A DNA stretch of 32,360 nt from NBML01 sp029939535 (GTDB taxonomy: Bacteria; Desulfobacterota; Desulfobacteria; Desulfobacterales; Desulfobacteraceae): positions 1 to 32,360 of the forward strand of contig JAOZST010000021.1 of assembly GCA_029939535.1 (NCBI GenBank), read 5' to 3'. Positions 1-7,685 of the stretch are shown in pieces. Each line of letters starts with the position of its first letter. Position 1 is the stretch's first letter. The position numbers and the translations under genes are program-made. Under the pieces are notes generated by a model that saw only the letters and a list, made by a program, of their open reading frames with translations, did not search any database and was not told the DNA's origin.

Positions 1-74
1 ATGCTAATGGGCCGGTGATGGAAATATGCCGTACCTATCGTTGGGATTACATGATAATACGGCACAGGATATAA
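1..74 (+). pseudogene. Possible 3' scrap of a transposase (edge of window)
   Basis: A short open frame entering from the left edge (codons in phase with position 3) ends at TAA 72-74 and reads ANGPVMEICRTYRWDYMII before a short tail. From memory this resembles a stretch inside DDE-type transposases, where an alanine/asparagine-glycine-proline turn precedes a cysteine and a tryptophan-aspartate pair. It stops abruptly, so if it is a transposase it is broken. No inverted repeat or target duplication is visible. The rest of 75-176 contains nothing I can assign. This rests on a very short peptide and could be chance. Confidence 0.22.
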
Positions 75-176
75 AGCACTATACTAAAACAGACAAGGAA
101 TACAATGCCTCCTCCTGCAAGAAAAAACAAGATTTACAGCCAGTGTAGAAAAGAATATGACCAGGAAAAAGCAGAG

Positions 177-1115
177 TCAGGCATTTACCTTGAATTTCAG
201 GGTGTGGGGAATAAAAAGTTGTTCCGGTTCATAGGATAATTTTGCCTGGCGCAGGCCCTTTATACCAAGGTCTTGTTCCCTGTTGACATACAGGCATTTG
301 TTCCTGAGATATTTGGCTGTTTCCTGGTTGATAACCTGGGCAGCCCCTTTAAAGGCAATATCTGATTTTTCAAATTGAATATTATAGGTATCATGGTTCA
401 AGGGGCTGAAAACTGAAAAAGCCACCAGTCTTTTGTTTACTTTCAGTACAATCCCCTCAAGTCCCAGGCTGTCAAAATTATCAAAGGCCTTTCCCAGGGC
501 CTGGAACTCATCCCTGAGGTCCTTTGAAAAGATTTTCCTTGCTTCCACCAGGTTACGGGCGAATTCGCCGACAGCCTGGACCTGGGATCCTTTTAACGAC
601 TCCACAGAATAATCGGGATAAAACCTCTTAAACTGGGAAATAAGATTCCTTTTCTTATGAAGCTTTGTTCCGGTAAGAGTTGCAAGGTTTTCAACCCTGT
701 AAATGTATTCAGCGTGGTCCCTCTCTTCCTGGATGGTATAGAATTGATCAATGTCAGGATATTTATCAATATATCCCCTGGGAACAATACAAAAATTCGG
801 TTCCAGGCCCATGTTGATCATTTGCCTGGACAGGTCAGCCAGTTCGTCTGAAGTGAAATCAGGTCCCAGGGGCATGAACATGATATTATTGACCCCGTCA
901 TAGACCAAAAGCCTCTCACTATGGAGAAACCATGAATATTTATATATTTCCTGCCAGCAGAAAAGATTTGAAAAATTATATTCGCAGGATAGAGACGGTA
1001 AATGATCCATATAGGTTTGCACCAGCTCCTTATTCCTGAGCTGGAACAGCCTGGATGATGAAAAGCCTATGGTTTGATCCGGGTTACACTCTATTTTCCG
1101 GCATATACCTGGCAT
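177..1115 (-). CDS. DUF2156 / phosphatidylglycerol lysyltransferase C-terminal-like protein
   Basis: A 312-residue protein that I recognise as DUF2156 type, related to the C-terminal catalytic domain of LPG synthase/MprF and built on a GNAT-like fold. The visible pattern is an N-terminal part with 'YNFSNLFCWQEIY' (about residues 46-58), a central 'LHKKRNLISQF' segment typical of the family, and a C-terminal part with 'INREQDLG-like' residues (VNREQDLGIKGLRQAK) that resemble the acceptor-binding region. It has no membrane segments, so it is probably a cytoplasmic acyl- or aminoacyl-transferase of unknown substrate rather than a full MprF. ATG 1115 follows AAAGGG nine bases upstream and lies four bases after the stop of the GNAT gene, so it is probably the last gene of the speD-speE operon. 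The exact reaction cannot be read from sequence. Confidence 0.7.
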   Translation of the reverse strand: MPGICRKIECNPDQTIGFSSSRLFQLRNKELVQTYMDHLPSLSCEYNFSNLFCWQEIYKYSWFLHSERLLVYDGVNNIMFMPLGPDFTSDELADLSRQMINMGLEPNFCIVPRGYIDKYPDIDQFYTIQEERDHAEYIYRVENLATLTGTKLHKKRNLISQFKRFYPDYSVESLKGSQVQAVGEFARNLVEARKIFSKDLRDEFQALGKAFDNFDSLGLEGIVLKVNKRLVAFSVFSPLNHDTYNIQFEKSDIAFKGAAQVINQETAKYLRNKCLYVNREQDLGIKGLRQAKLSYEPEQLFIPHTLKFKVNA

Positions 1116-1119
1116 TATT

Positions 1120-1569
1120 TCAGCCCTTTAATTTCATTGGGACATGGTCTTTAAGCTGCTCAAACCCCAGGTTTTCGTAAAAATTGGTGGTGCCGGGTTC
1201 AGCAATCAATCCGATCCAGTCGACACCATGTTCTTTTAACCCTGTAATCAGGGTTTGAATAATTTTCTTCCCTATGCCCCTGCCTTGGTATTCTTTCATT
1301 ACAACGACATCCTGAATATAAGCATCACTTACAAAATCTGAAAGAGCCCTGCCCATTCCAACCATTTTTCCACCTGAAAATGCCCCAACAAAAAGTGCAG
1401 AATCCATTACAATATTATGTAAAAATTCAGGAGATTCCCCATAGGAATCTTTCCACCATCCTGCTTCCTTGTACAGAAAGACAAGGACATCCAAAGGAGC
1501 GGTCCTGATAAATCTTACTTGAATATCCACTATCTGATTATCCACTGCCGGATCATCTTGCAGAGCCAT
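1120..1569 (-). CDS. GNAT-family N-acetyltransferase
   Basis: A 149-residue single-domain GNAT acetyltransferase. The acetyl-CoA pyrophosphate-binding signature is clear as 'VVVMKEYQGRGIGKKII' (about residues 88-104, Q-x-x-G-x-G type). It is followed by the usual C-terminal segment 'FYENLGFEQL', in which a tyrosine next to NLGF matches the family's general-acid position. It lies between speE (6 bases upstream) and the DUF2156 gene (4 bases downstream) in the same direction. A polyamine N-acetyltransferase role is therefore attractive, but that is inference from context only; GNAT substrates cannot be predicted from these motifs. ATG 1569 is used, with GGAAAG about ten bases upstream. Confidence 0.82.
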   Translation of the reverse strand: MALQDDPAVDNQIVDIQVRFIRTAPLDVLVFLYKEAGWWKDSYGESPEFLHNIVMDSALFVGAFSGGKMVGMGRALSDFVSDAYIQDVVVMKEYQGRGIGKKIIQTLITGLKEHGVDWIGLIAEPGTTNFYENLGFEQLKDHVPMKLKG

Positions 1570-1575
1570 AATAAA

Positions 1576-2442
1576 TCAACTTTCCTTCACCAGGTCCCGG
1601 GCAAAATGGGGCAGAACAAAGGCGGCTTTATGTATGTCAGGGGAATAATACTGGAGCTGGTCCTGCATGGCCTGGGGAATCTGCCTTGCAGGCCTTAGCA
1701 TTTCAGGACCAAGAGAGGCCATGCATATCCCGATATGCCCCCCTGGATATGTGGGCACCAGTATGTTGGCATAGGCCTGGTTTAAAAATAATTCCCGGGT
1801 AATCTGGATCAAATTTGCAACGCAGTCTTTGTGCAGAAAAAAAGATTCTCCCTGGGTGGCGATGAGTCCGCCTGGTTTCAATGCTTTTTTAAGTTCCTTA
1901 TAAAAGGGTTTCTCAAACAAAGCCTCACCAGGACCAATGGGGTCTGATGAATCAACGATAATAACATCATAGGCACTGGTTTTGTTTTTTAAAAATGCAT
2001 TTCCGTCACCAATGTGAACATTAACCCTTGGGTCATCAAATCCACAGGCAAGCCCGGGCAGAAATTCCTTTGACACTGCAATTACTTCTTCATCTATTTC
2101 GCAAAAATCGATGTGTGCAACATCTTCATGGCGCCCTATTTCCCTCAGGATGCCTCCATCGCCACCGCCTATGACCAGGATCTCCCTGGGATCAGGATGG
2201 GAAAATAAGGGCACATGGGCCAGCATCTCCTGATAGGCAAACTCATCAAATTCCGTAAGCTGGATAATACCATCCAGCACCAGCATCTTTCCATGGGTTC
2301 TGGTCTTGTAAAGATCAATCTGCTGAAATTTGCTTTGTTTGCTATAAAGGGTTTCTTCTATTTCAATGGAAAGGGCTATTCCCGGCCACATGGGACAGAT
2401 TTCCGAAAACCAGCCATTTATAATTTTGTTTAAATTTTTCAT
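1576..2442 (-). CDS. speE: Spermidine synthase (polyamine aminopropyltransferase)
   Basis: A 288-residue spermidine synthase that transfers the aminopropyl group of decarboxylated AdoMet to putrescine or a related diamine in the cytoplasm. Visible family marks are the N-terminal beta-strand region ending 'GKMLVLDGIIQLTEFDEFAYQEM' in two halves (about 51-73), the AdoMet-fold glycine loop 'VIGGGDGGILREIGRH' (about 90-105), and the acidic gate-keeping segment 'VDSSDPIGPGEALF' (about 163-176) that carries the catalytic aspartate. 'YPGGHIGICMAS' follows. Length is normal for the bacterial enzyme. ATG 2442 sits one base after the speD stop (TAATATG) with AAGG inside the speD end, which suggests translational coupling. 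Diamine specificity is not resolved. Confidence 0.95.
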   Translation of the reverse strand: MKNLNKIINGWFSEICPMWPGIALSIEIEETLYSKQSKFQQIDLYKTRTHGKMLVLDGIIQLTEFDEFAYQEMLAHVPLFSHPDPREILVIGGGDGGILREIGRHEDVAHIDFCEIDEEVIAVSKEFLPGLACGFDDPRVNVHIGDGNAFLKNKTSAYDVIIVDSSDPIGPGEALFEKPFYKELKKALKPGGLIATQGESFFLHKDCVANLIQITRELFLNQAYANILVPTYPGGHIGICMASLGPEMLRPARQIPQAMQDQLQYYSPDIHKAAFVLPHFARDLVKES

Positions 2443-2443
2443 A

Positions 2444-3337
2444 TTACTGCCTTAATGCAATCTGCATTTTATAATTATTCCCCTTGAAAAATGACATTGC
2501 AAATTCAGCTACTTCCCTGGGTTCATAAAACTTGCAGGAAAAAATATCAAGGTAAGCCGTATTGGATGCATTGGCAAAATGTCCTGAAATAAGGGAGGTT
2601 TCAATGAGCTGGGTCATGGAAAAACCTTCGACTTTTTCATCCTCTCCAAAATGAACCACCTGGCAGTCACCAAATTGTTTCATTTCAATGAGCTTGCAGA
2701 GATCATTTACAAACTTTTTAATCATGGAAGCATCCCGGATGATATCAGGACCGCAATCATAGATATCCACCGAGGTCAGAACCCCCCAGGGTTCATTGTC
2801 TTTATATGCATTTTTCCAGGAAATGGGCAGAGTCTTCCTATCCCTGACTATCTCAGTTACATTTTTAGACTCCAGGTTTTTAGACTCCAGGTTTTCAGAC
2901 TCCAGGGGTTTTGGAATTATCCCCCGGTTCTGATCCGATGAGATGGCCACCCGACCCGATGAAAAGGATTCCTGCATTGAATTAATGGCTTTATCCAGGT
3001 TAATATTGTCTCCACAGGTAAAGATATCAACAGCTGCATAGTTATGTTCAGGCCATGCATGAACCGTAAAATGAGATTCTGCAATTATCACCACCCCGCT
3101 AACACCCTGGGGATCAAACTTATGGAAAGATGAGCTTATAATGGTGGCTCCACTGTCATTGGCTGCCTTGAGCAGAGCATTTTCAACCTTATCCTTGTTC
3201 AATAGAACCCCTGGACCGCATTCATAGTATTCAATTGTAAGCTGCCGGCCCAGGGCAAAAACAGGGTCCTTAAAATCATCTGAAGATTTAGCCAGTGAAG
3301 GTTTTACCGGGGAAAATTTTCTATTTTTATCAAGCAT
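2444..3337 (-). CDS. speD: Tandem AdoMet decarboxylase-like protein (two SpeD domains)
   Basis: A protein of about 297 residues with two AdoMet decarboxylase-type domains; bacterial SpeD is usually one domain of about 120-140 residues. Domain 1 (about 25-150) has the textbook proenzyme site 'AESHFTVHAWPEH' with 'DIFTCG'. Domain 2 (about 182-297) has 'IETSLISGHF' and 'YLDIFSCK'. Aligned on the D-I-F-x-C end, both domains keep Ser, His at +5 and Cys at +20, the processing/catalytic triad known from SpeD. Domain 2 has lost the surrounding W-P-E-H residues. A linker with a repeated LESxN pentapeptide joins them. The start chosen is ATG 3337: GGAG at 3347-3350 is nine bases upstream, and a longer frame from TTG 3352 would begin on this ribosome site. 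The product provides decarboxylated AdoMet for SpeE; the job of domain 2 is unknown. Confidence 0.88.
   Translation of the reverse strand: MLDKNRKFSPVKPSLAKSSDDFKDPVFALGRQLTIEYYECGPGVLLNKDKVENALLKAANDSGATIISSSFHKFDPQGVSGVVIIAESHFTVHAWPEHNYAAVDIFTCGDNINLDKAINSMQESFSSGRVAISSDQNRGIIPKPLESENLESKNLESKNVTEIVRDRKTLPISWKNAYKDNEPWGVLTSVDIYDCGPDIIRDASMIKKFVNDLCKLIEMKQFGDCQVVHFGEDEKVEGFSMTQLIETSLISGHFANASNTAYLDIFSCKFYEPREVAEFAMSFFKGNNYKMQIALRQ
2866..2910. repeat. Three-unit 15-bp tandem repeat inside speD
   Basis: Three consecutive 15-base units, the first two identical (TAGACTCCAGGTTTT on the plus strand) and the third with three changes. The period is in frame and encodes three LESxN pentapeptides in the linker between the two SpeD domains. 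Copy changes would alter linker length without breaking the reading frame. Confidence 0.9.
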
Positions 3338-3446
3338 TAATGCTGTCTCCAAAAAAACAATAAAAATATTTTCGTTTATCCTGCCTGCAACAGCAGAATA
3401 GAGTCTGAGATTTAGTCCAAATTTATTTTTTATTAGGCAAAGATAA

Positions 3447-3473
3447 GAACCATTGACGATTAATCAATGGTTC
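3447..3473 (-). terminator. Hairpin after the tmc/signalling operon
   Basis: A perfect 10-bp inverted repeat (GAACCATTGA at 3447-3456 and TCAATGGTTC at 3464-3473) with a 7-base loop. Read on the minus strand it is followed by TTATCTTTGCC, a modest T-rich tail. It lies 50 bases beyond the stop of the metallo-hydrolase gene and upstream of speD. The best reading is a weak intrinsic terminator for the long operon to its right; an operator for speD is the alternative. Confidence 0.5.
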
Positions 3474-3523
3474 CAGGGGGCGAAATTAACAGAAACCAAG
3501 ATAAATCCAGGGGACCAATGGTT

Positions 3524-4222
3524 TCAATATATTTCCATGATGGAAAAAAATCTTTGTTCCTCTGTACTGCAAGGCATCTTTTTTTCCTCCAGGCGATGAA
3601 TCATGGATGGTGCATTAAAGCGGATATAGGGATTTATTTTTAACTCATCTTTCAGTGTTGAAAATACCAGTGATGGATCATATTTTTGAAGATAGGGGAC
3701 GATGTCCGGGTTATCTTTCTCTATGCCTGCTGCAATTTTCAAGGATTCCAGAACATAATCATGTCCGCTGTAAATTTTTGTTTCACCTGGAAAAGCCATG
3801 AGAACCTTTAAAGACCTGAAAAATCCAGATAGATCCCCTGAAAAACAATTTCCCACCGTACCATTGAACAGGGTATCTCCTGTCACCAGGAAATCATCTG
3901 CCTTAAAACATACACTGTCCTGTGTATGGCCTGGGCTGAGAATAATCTCAAGATCTTCATCATCCAGTTTAATAATCTGGCCCGGCACAACCCTGGAACT
4001 ATCCATAAACCGGGCCCTGGTTTTTTCCAGCAGCTCCTTGTTACCAAAGGTGTGATCCTGGTGAAGATGAGTGTTGGTCACATATTTTATCTTAATATTA
4101 TTTTTACGGGCAAAATCAAGGATTCCTCCAGGGTTGCCTCCATCAATGGCAATGCCGGTTGTGTCTGAAAAGACAAGGTATCCCAAATTGTCCCTTGAAT
4201 ATTTAAACTGCTTTATAAACAT
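3524..4222 (-). CDS. Metallo-beta-lactamase-fold hydrolase, glyoxalase II-like
   Basis: A 232-residue MBL-fold hydrolase. The dinuclear metal site is complete: 'THLHQDH' (H-x-H-x-D-H, about 52-58), a third-metal histidine in 'SPGHTQDS' (about 96), the bridging aspartate in 'VTGDTLF' (about 115), and the late histidine in 'YSGHDYV' (about 151). The C-terminal 'NPYIRFNAPSM' resembles the glutathione-thioester-binding tail of glyoxalase II, which favours a thioester hydrolase over a lactamase. It has no signal peptide, so it is cytoplasmic. ATG 4222 has AAGGAA upstream. It is 44 bases downstream of the receiver-PAS-kinase and may be the last gene of that operon. The substrate is unknown. Confidence 0.88.
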   Translation of the reverse strand: MFIKQFKYSRDNLGYLVFSDTTGIAIDGGNPGGILDFARKNNIKIKYVTNTHLHQDHTFGNKELLEKTRARFMDSSRVVPGQIIKLDDEDLEIILSPGHTQDSVCFKADDFLVTGDTLFNGTVGNCFSGDLSGFFRSLKVLMAFPGETKIYSGHDYVLESLKIAAGIEKDNPDIVPYLQKYDPSLVFSTLKDELKINPYIRFNAPSMIHRLEEKKMPCSTEEQRFFSIMEIY

Positions 4223-4266
4223 AAAAATTTCCTTGCGGCTAAGGACCTCAAATGAGATAAGCGGTC

Positions 4267-5739
4267 CTAAAGGGGAATGGATATTGTAAATTCCGTATAT
4301 TCTCCAGGGATTGAATCAACTTTAATTATCCCTTTATGCTGTTTCACGGCTTTTTTGGCAATAAAAAGTCCAAGACCTGTACCCTTGTTTCCCTTGTCAG
4401 AATAAAAAAGGGAGAATACTTCTTCCCTGTAGGCCCTGGCAAGGCCTTTCCCATTATCGTGAATTTTAAATTCCGCCAGGTCACTGGACAGAATGATATT
4501 TATCTTAATTTCCAGATGTTTTTTTGTCTCCTTTACTGCAATACAGGCATCAATGGCATTTTCCAGTATGGCCAGAAATGCTGGTAAAAGCAAAGGTTTA
4601 TCCATGGGTATTTCAATGCCTGGTTTTGGGATATCCAGGGTCAGAACTATGCCTGCTTTTTTCATCCTTGGATCCAGAGTGGTGGTCAGTTCCTGGATAA
4701 AATCAAAAACATCTTCAGAAGAGATATCCAAAGATCGATCCTTTGAATGGTATAAAATATTCAAAACCATTTTCCGGACCATGGATATTTTTTCCTTTAC
4801 AATCTCCCAGCCGTCAGCTACAAGTTCGGTGTCTTTTTTTTCAATGCCCGAGGAAATCAGATAATCACCCCCGTCAAGGCCGGTAAGAAGACCTTTGATA
4901 CCGTGGGAAATGGAGGAAATATGAAGTCCCAGTGCAGCCAGGTGGTCCTGGAGTTCGTGGATCATGGTCACATCCGTTGACATTTCCATGACATGCTTGA
5001 TATCTCCATTGGGTTCTAGAACAGCAGAGGTCTGGACTAAAAAGTTTCTAACACTGCCGTCTTTCAGTGTTACATCCATTTCCGCCACATGGGATCTGCC
5101 ATCTTTGAAGGTTTCTACAACGGGACATCCCGGACAGGGAGTTTCTCGTTTTTTGTATACCTGGTAGCAGCACATGTCGGGGTCTTTTCCAAATTGTTTT
5201 TTAAATCGGTTATTGGATTCAACAATCTGAAAATCCTTATTTTGAAGGGTAATAAGAGAAGGCGATTCATTAAAGAGCTGGATATATCGTTTTTCAGATG
5301 CTTCCAGCTTTTGGGTCTTTTCCTTTACCAGGTCTTCAAGGTTTCTTGTATAAAGCCGGAGTTTGTTACGGTTGTCAATCCTGTCCCTGGCCCGTTTAAG
5401 TGCTATTTCAAGGATATCATTGTTAATGGGTTTTGTTATAAAATCAACGGCATTCATCTTAAGACTTTCAATGGCCAGCCCAAGATCTCCGTGACCGGTT
5501 ATCATTATTACTTCAATGTCAGGAAGCTCCTTTTTGATAAACTTGAGAAGGTCAATACCACCCATTCCAGGCATACGGATATCGGTCAAAACAATATCCG
5601 GCAGCAGGGTTTTCACCATCCTGGAAGCTATTCGGCCATCCCCGGCTGTGTGCACTTCATATCCGGAATCTTCAAGACAAATCCCAAGGACCTTTCGGAT
5701 ACCTTCCTCATCATCAACAAGCAGCACCTTTATTGTCAT
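4267..5739 (-). CDS. Receiver-PAS-histidine kinase (reversed hybrid) with Cys-rich PAS
   Basis: A 490-residue cytoplasmic protein with domains in the order receiver (1-120; acidic pair at 10-11, phosphorylatable Asp53 in 'LTDIRMP', Thr81, Lys103), coiled coil (about 125-150), PAS (about 150-258), dimerisation/H-box (about 262-345, His279 in 'SISHGIKG') and HATPase ('LENAIDACIAV' N-box, 'DNGKGL', 'GTGLGLFIAKKA'). The PAS carries Cys190, Cys191, Cys202 and Cys205 followed by Pro. The H-box lacks the usual acidic residue after His, reading H-G-I-K rather than H-E-x-R/N. The phospho-histidine region resembles that of the 7686-8879 protein, indicating duplication. Having the receiver at the N-terminus suggests phosphorylation by another kinase gates this kinase. 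ATG 5739 is 39 bases after the preceding receiver gene. Confidence 0.9.
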   Translation of the reverse strand: MTIKVLLVDDEEGIRKVLGICLEDSGYEVHTAGDGRIASRMVKTLLPDIVLTDIRMPGMGGIDLLKFIKKELPDIEVIMITGHGDLGLAIESLKMNAVDFITKPINNDILEIALKRARDRIDNRNKLRLYTRNLEDLVKEKTQKLEASEKRYIQLFNESPSLITLQNKDFQIVESNNRFKKQFGKDPDMCCYQVYKKRETPCPGCPVVETFKDGRSHVAEMDVTLKDGSVRNFLVQTSAVLEPNGDIKHVMEMSTDVTMIHELQDHLAALGLHISSISHGIKGLLTGLDGGDYLISSGIEKKDTELVADGWEIVKEKISMVRKMVLNILYHSKDRSLDISSEDVFDFIQELTTTLDPRMKKAGIVLTLDIPKPGIEIPMDKPLLLPAFLAILENAIDACIAVKETKKHLEIKINIILSSDLAEFKIHDNGKGLARAYREEVFSLFYSDKGNKGTGLGLFIAKKAVKQHKGIIKVDSIPGEYTEFTISIPL

Positions 5740-5767
5740 TGGTTATCCATCCTGTTAAGGTTTTTTA

Positions 5768-5797
5768 TGAATACATTTTTAGTGAATACATTTTTTT
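5768..5797. repeat. 15-bp tandem duplication across the end of a receiver gene
   Basis: Two adjacent 15-base units, both beginning TGAATACATTTTT, span the stop codon of the receiver gene (5779-5781). The duplication places a second copy of the last codons just beyond the stop. Confidence 0.8.
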
Positions 5798-6204
5798 ATA
5801 ATTTTTTTTAAGTATTCCGGATCTGCTGATTTTTCAACATAATATTCAGGAAAGGGTATTTTCTCCTTCTGACCTTTTTCCTTCTGACCTGTGTTCAACA
5901 TTTTCACATAATGGACAAATGAATCAGGATCAACACCTGAAAACACGATCAAAGGGATATCCCTGTACCGGGGATCTATTTTCAACTCCTGATATACCAG
6001 GGCCCCGCCCTTTTCCGGCATCATCACATCCAGGATAATAAGATCTGGGCGGACAGTATCCAAAACATCAAGGCCCTGGAACCCGTTACGGGTAAGGATA
6101 GGTTCAAATCCCAATGATTTTACCAGGGCCATGAGATAAAACCGCATGTCCATTTCATCTTCAATTACCAGGACAATTTTTGACTCTTTATGTGGCTTTT
6201 CCAC
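5779..6204 (-). CDS. Stand-alone receiver (CheY/DivK-like response regulator)
   Basis: A single receiver domain of about 141 residues with no output domain. The acidic pocket is present ('VIEDEMDM'), the phospho-acceptor Asp lies in 'LILDVMMPEKGG', Ser replaces Thr in 'IVFSGVD', and Lys is in 'VEKSAD'. An insertion containing a duplicated GQKEK pentapeptide sits before the last strand. It likely passes phosphate between the kinases of this operon. Two GTG starts compete: GTG 6213 has little ribosome-site signal, whereas GTG 6204 has AGGTGA five bases upstream and is preferred. It lies between the universal stress protein gene and the receiver-PAS-kinase. Confidence 0.87.
   Translation of the reverse strand: MEKPHKESKIVLVIEDEMDMRFYLMALVKSLGFEPILTRNGFQGLDVLDTVRPDLIILDVMMPEKGGALVYQELKIDPRYRDIPLIVFSGVDPDSFVHYVKMLNTGQKEKGQKEKIPFPEYYVEKSADPEYLKKIIKKCIH
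5865..5894. repeat. 15-bp tandem repeat inside a receiver gene (GQKEK twice)
   Basis: CCTTCTGACC recurs 15 bases apart (5865 and 5880), giving two copies of the pentapeptide GQKEK in the receiver. The period is in frame. Confidence 0.8.
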
Positions 6205-6228
6205 TTGTTTCACCTGACCAACGGAAGA

Positions 6229-7143
6229 TTACAACCTATCTGGCTTGTTAACACTGGCCACAGGGCAGGCAGACCGTAAAACCACCTGTTCTACTGTGGA
6301 GCCCATTACTGCATCTTCGATTTCCACTTCCCTGGCATGATGGGCCATAACGATAAGATCACCGCTGGTTTCCCGGGCAAATTTCAATAATTCAACATAG
6401 GGGACCCCTTCCCACACAGAAATCTCATAATTATCAAAATTTTCCATTTTAGAGACATAAAGGGTTTCCATTTTTTCCTTGGCATTCTGTATCATCTCTT
6501 CAATGGATTTTTGCCCTGGTGACACACCTGCCTGGGAGGTTTCAATGTTCAGGGCATGGAACAGGTGCAGCTTACACCCGATGTGATCAGCCATTTTATA
6601 GGCAAATTGAAAGGCAGACATGGATGCCTTTGAAAAATCAGTGCCAAAAACAATCTGATTAAAATACCAGAAACAAGTCTCACAGGGTCTGGAAATAATC
6701 AATACCGGGCATTTGGCCCATAGAGCCACTTTTTGCATGGTGGTTCCCACAATCCCCCTGAACCTGGCGGCTCCCGGATCATCCTGCCTGGCATGGGCAC
6801 CCATGATAATACAATCCACCTCATTTTTCCGGGCATACCGAAGGATCTCCGTGGATGGAATCCCTATGAGAGTCTCATAGGTTGGTTCCCCATGCTTTTG
6901 AATTAAAGGCTCATAGGTGGTTTTCATCTCTTCTTTTACCCAGTCACCATAATCCGGCCCCACAGACTCTTTTTCCCCTGTCACATAATCGGTTACAAAG
7001 GCTCCGCTGCCATGGGAAGGTTCTGCAAACACATGAAAAAGGATTAATTCTGATTCATATTTTTCCGCAAGCTCAAAAGCAATTTTTGCAGCAGCATCAC
7101 AGGCTGGTGATGCATTTGTGGCAAAAAGTATTTTTTTAAACAT
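6229..7143 (-). CDS. Tandem universal stress protein (two UspA domains)
   Basis: A 304-residue protein with two UspA folds (about 1-152 and 160-304). Each begins with the typical strand and stretch ('KKILFATNAS' and 'NQIVFGTDFSKAS') and each ends with a nucleotide-loop-like segment: 'IIMGAHARQD' with 'GIVGTTMQKV' in the first, and 'IVMAHHARE' with 'VMGSTVEQVVL' in the second. The G-x2-G-x9-G-S/T ATP motif is only partly matched, so nucleotide binding is likely but not certain. It is cytoplasmic. ATG 7143 has AAGGGGG seven bases upstream and is 3 bases from the upstream gene. Its place inside a tmc/phosphorelay operon suggests a role in energy or redox stress. Confidence 0.93.
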   Translation of the reverse strand: MFKKILFATNASPACDAAAKIAFELAEKYESELILFHVFAEPSHGSGAFVTDYVTGEKESVGPDYGDWVKEEMKTTYEPLIQKHGEPTYETLIGIPSTEILRYARKNEVDCIIMGAHARQDDPGAARFRGIVGTTMQKVALWAKCPVLIISRPCETCFWYFNQIVFGTDFSKASMSAFQFAYKMADHIGCKLHLFHALNIETSQAGVSPGQKSIEEMIQNAKEKMETLYVSKMENFDNYEISVWEGVPYVELLKFARETSGDLIVMAHHAREVEIEDAVMGSTVEQVVLRSACPVASVNKPDRL

Positions 7144-7146
7144 AAG

Positions 7147-7683
7147 TTACCCCCTTATGGAACATTGTAACGGATTAAAATTAAAAGACATTTCCCAGGT
7201 AATTCCCTCTATAAACTCAAACAGAGTATAAAAGGTTTCATAGGTAAACATATCCTGTCCGTCCCCAAAGACAATATGTTTTAAATCTCCCAGAATCAGT
7301 TCATGTTCCAGCAAACTTTCCATTTGGAAGAATTTTAATGCTTTTGTACGCTTGTTTTTTATCCCTTTTAAAGAATTGTATATCTGGATACCCGGTTTTC
7401 CAGGAAATCCTTTCATGGCAATGGTTTTATAAAAAACCAGTCCTTCAATTTCATGGGTTTTGGGAAATTGTCCTTTGCCAGCCTTGGCCATGGTCAAAAA
7501 AGTTTCCAGCAGCTCAGACATTTTTTTAAATGACTTATATCTATCAATAATAGCAAAAAATGAGGCCAGGGTAAATCCAGGGTCCAGCTCGATGGTGTTG
7601 GACAAAAGGGGTAAGACATTATCTGTCACTGGCTTACCTTTTTTCAGGATGATACCGTCTTCAGTAAGATAAATTTTTTCCAT
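7147..7683 (-). CDS. Conserved-looking protein of unknown function in tmc/signalling operon
   Basis: I do not recognise this 178-residue protein. It is soluble (no signal peptide or membrane helix), has no cysteine pairs or nucleotide loops, and is mixed alpha/beta by eye, with a basic middle (about 100-120) and an aromatic C-terminal third ('FTYETFYTLFEFIEG'). Translation likely starts at ATG 7683, with AAGG six bases upstream spanning the end of the receiver-kinase gene; a GTG six bases earlier is the alternative. It is 2 bases after the receiver-kinase and 3 bases before the stress protein, so it is surely co-expressed. A regulator or adaptor of the neighbouring kinase is a guess from position only. 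Confidence 0.75.
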   Translation of the reverse strand: MEKIYLTEDGIILKKGKPVTDNVLPLLSNTIELDPGFTLASFFAIIDRYKSFKKMSELLETFLTMAKAGKGQFPKTHEIEGLVFYKTIAMKGFPGKPGIQIYNSLKGIKNKRTKALKFFQMESLLEHELILGDLKHIVFGDGQDMFTYETFYTLFEFIEGITWEMSFNFNPLQCSIRG

Positions 7684-7685
7684 GC

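Noticed and set aside
5089..5811. 240-codon open frame on the plus strand
   Set aside because: Antisense to a clear receiver-PAS-kinase, hydrophobic low-complexity translation, no ribosome site or family match.
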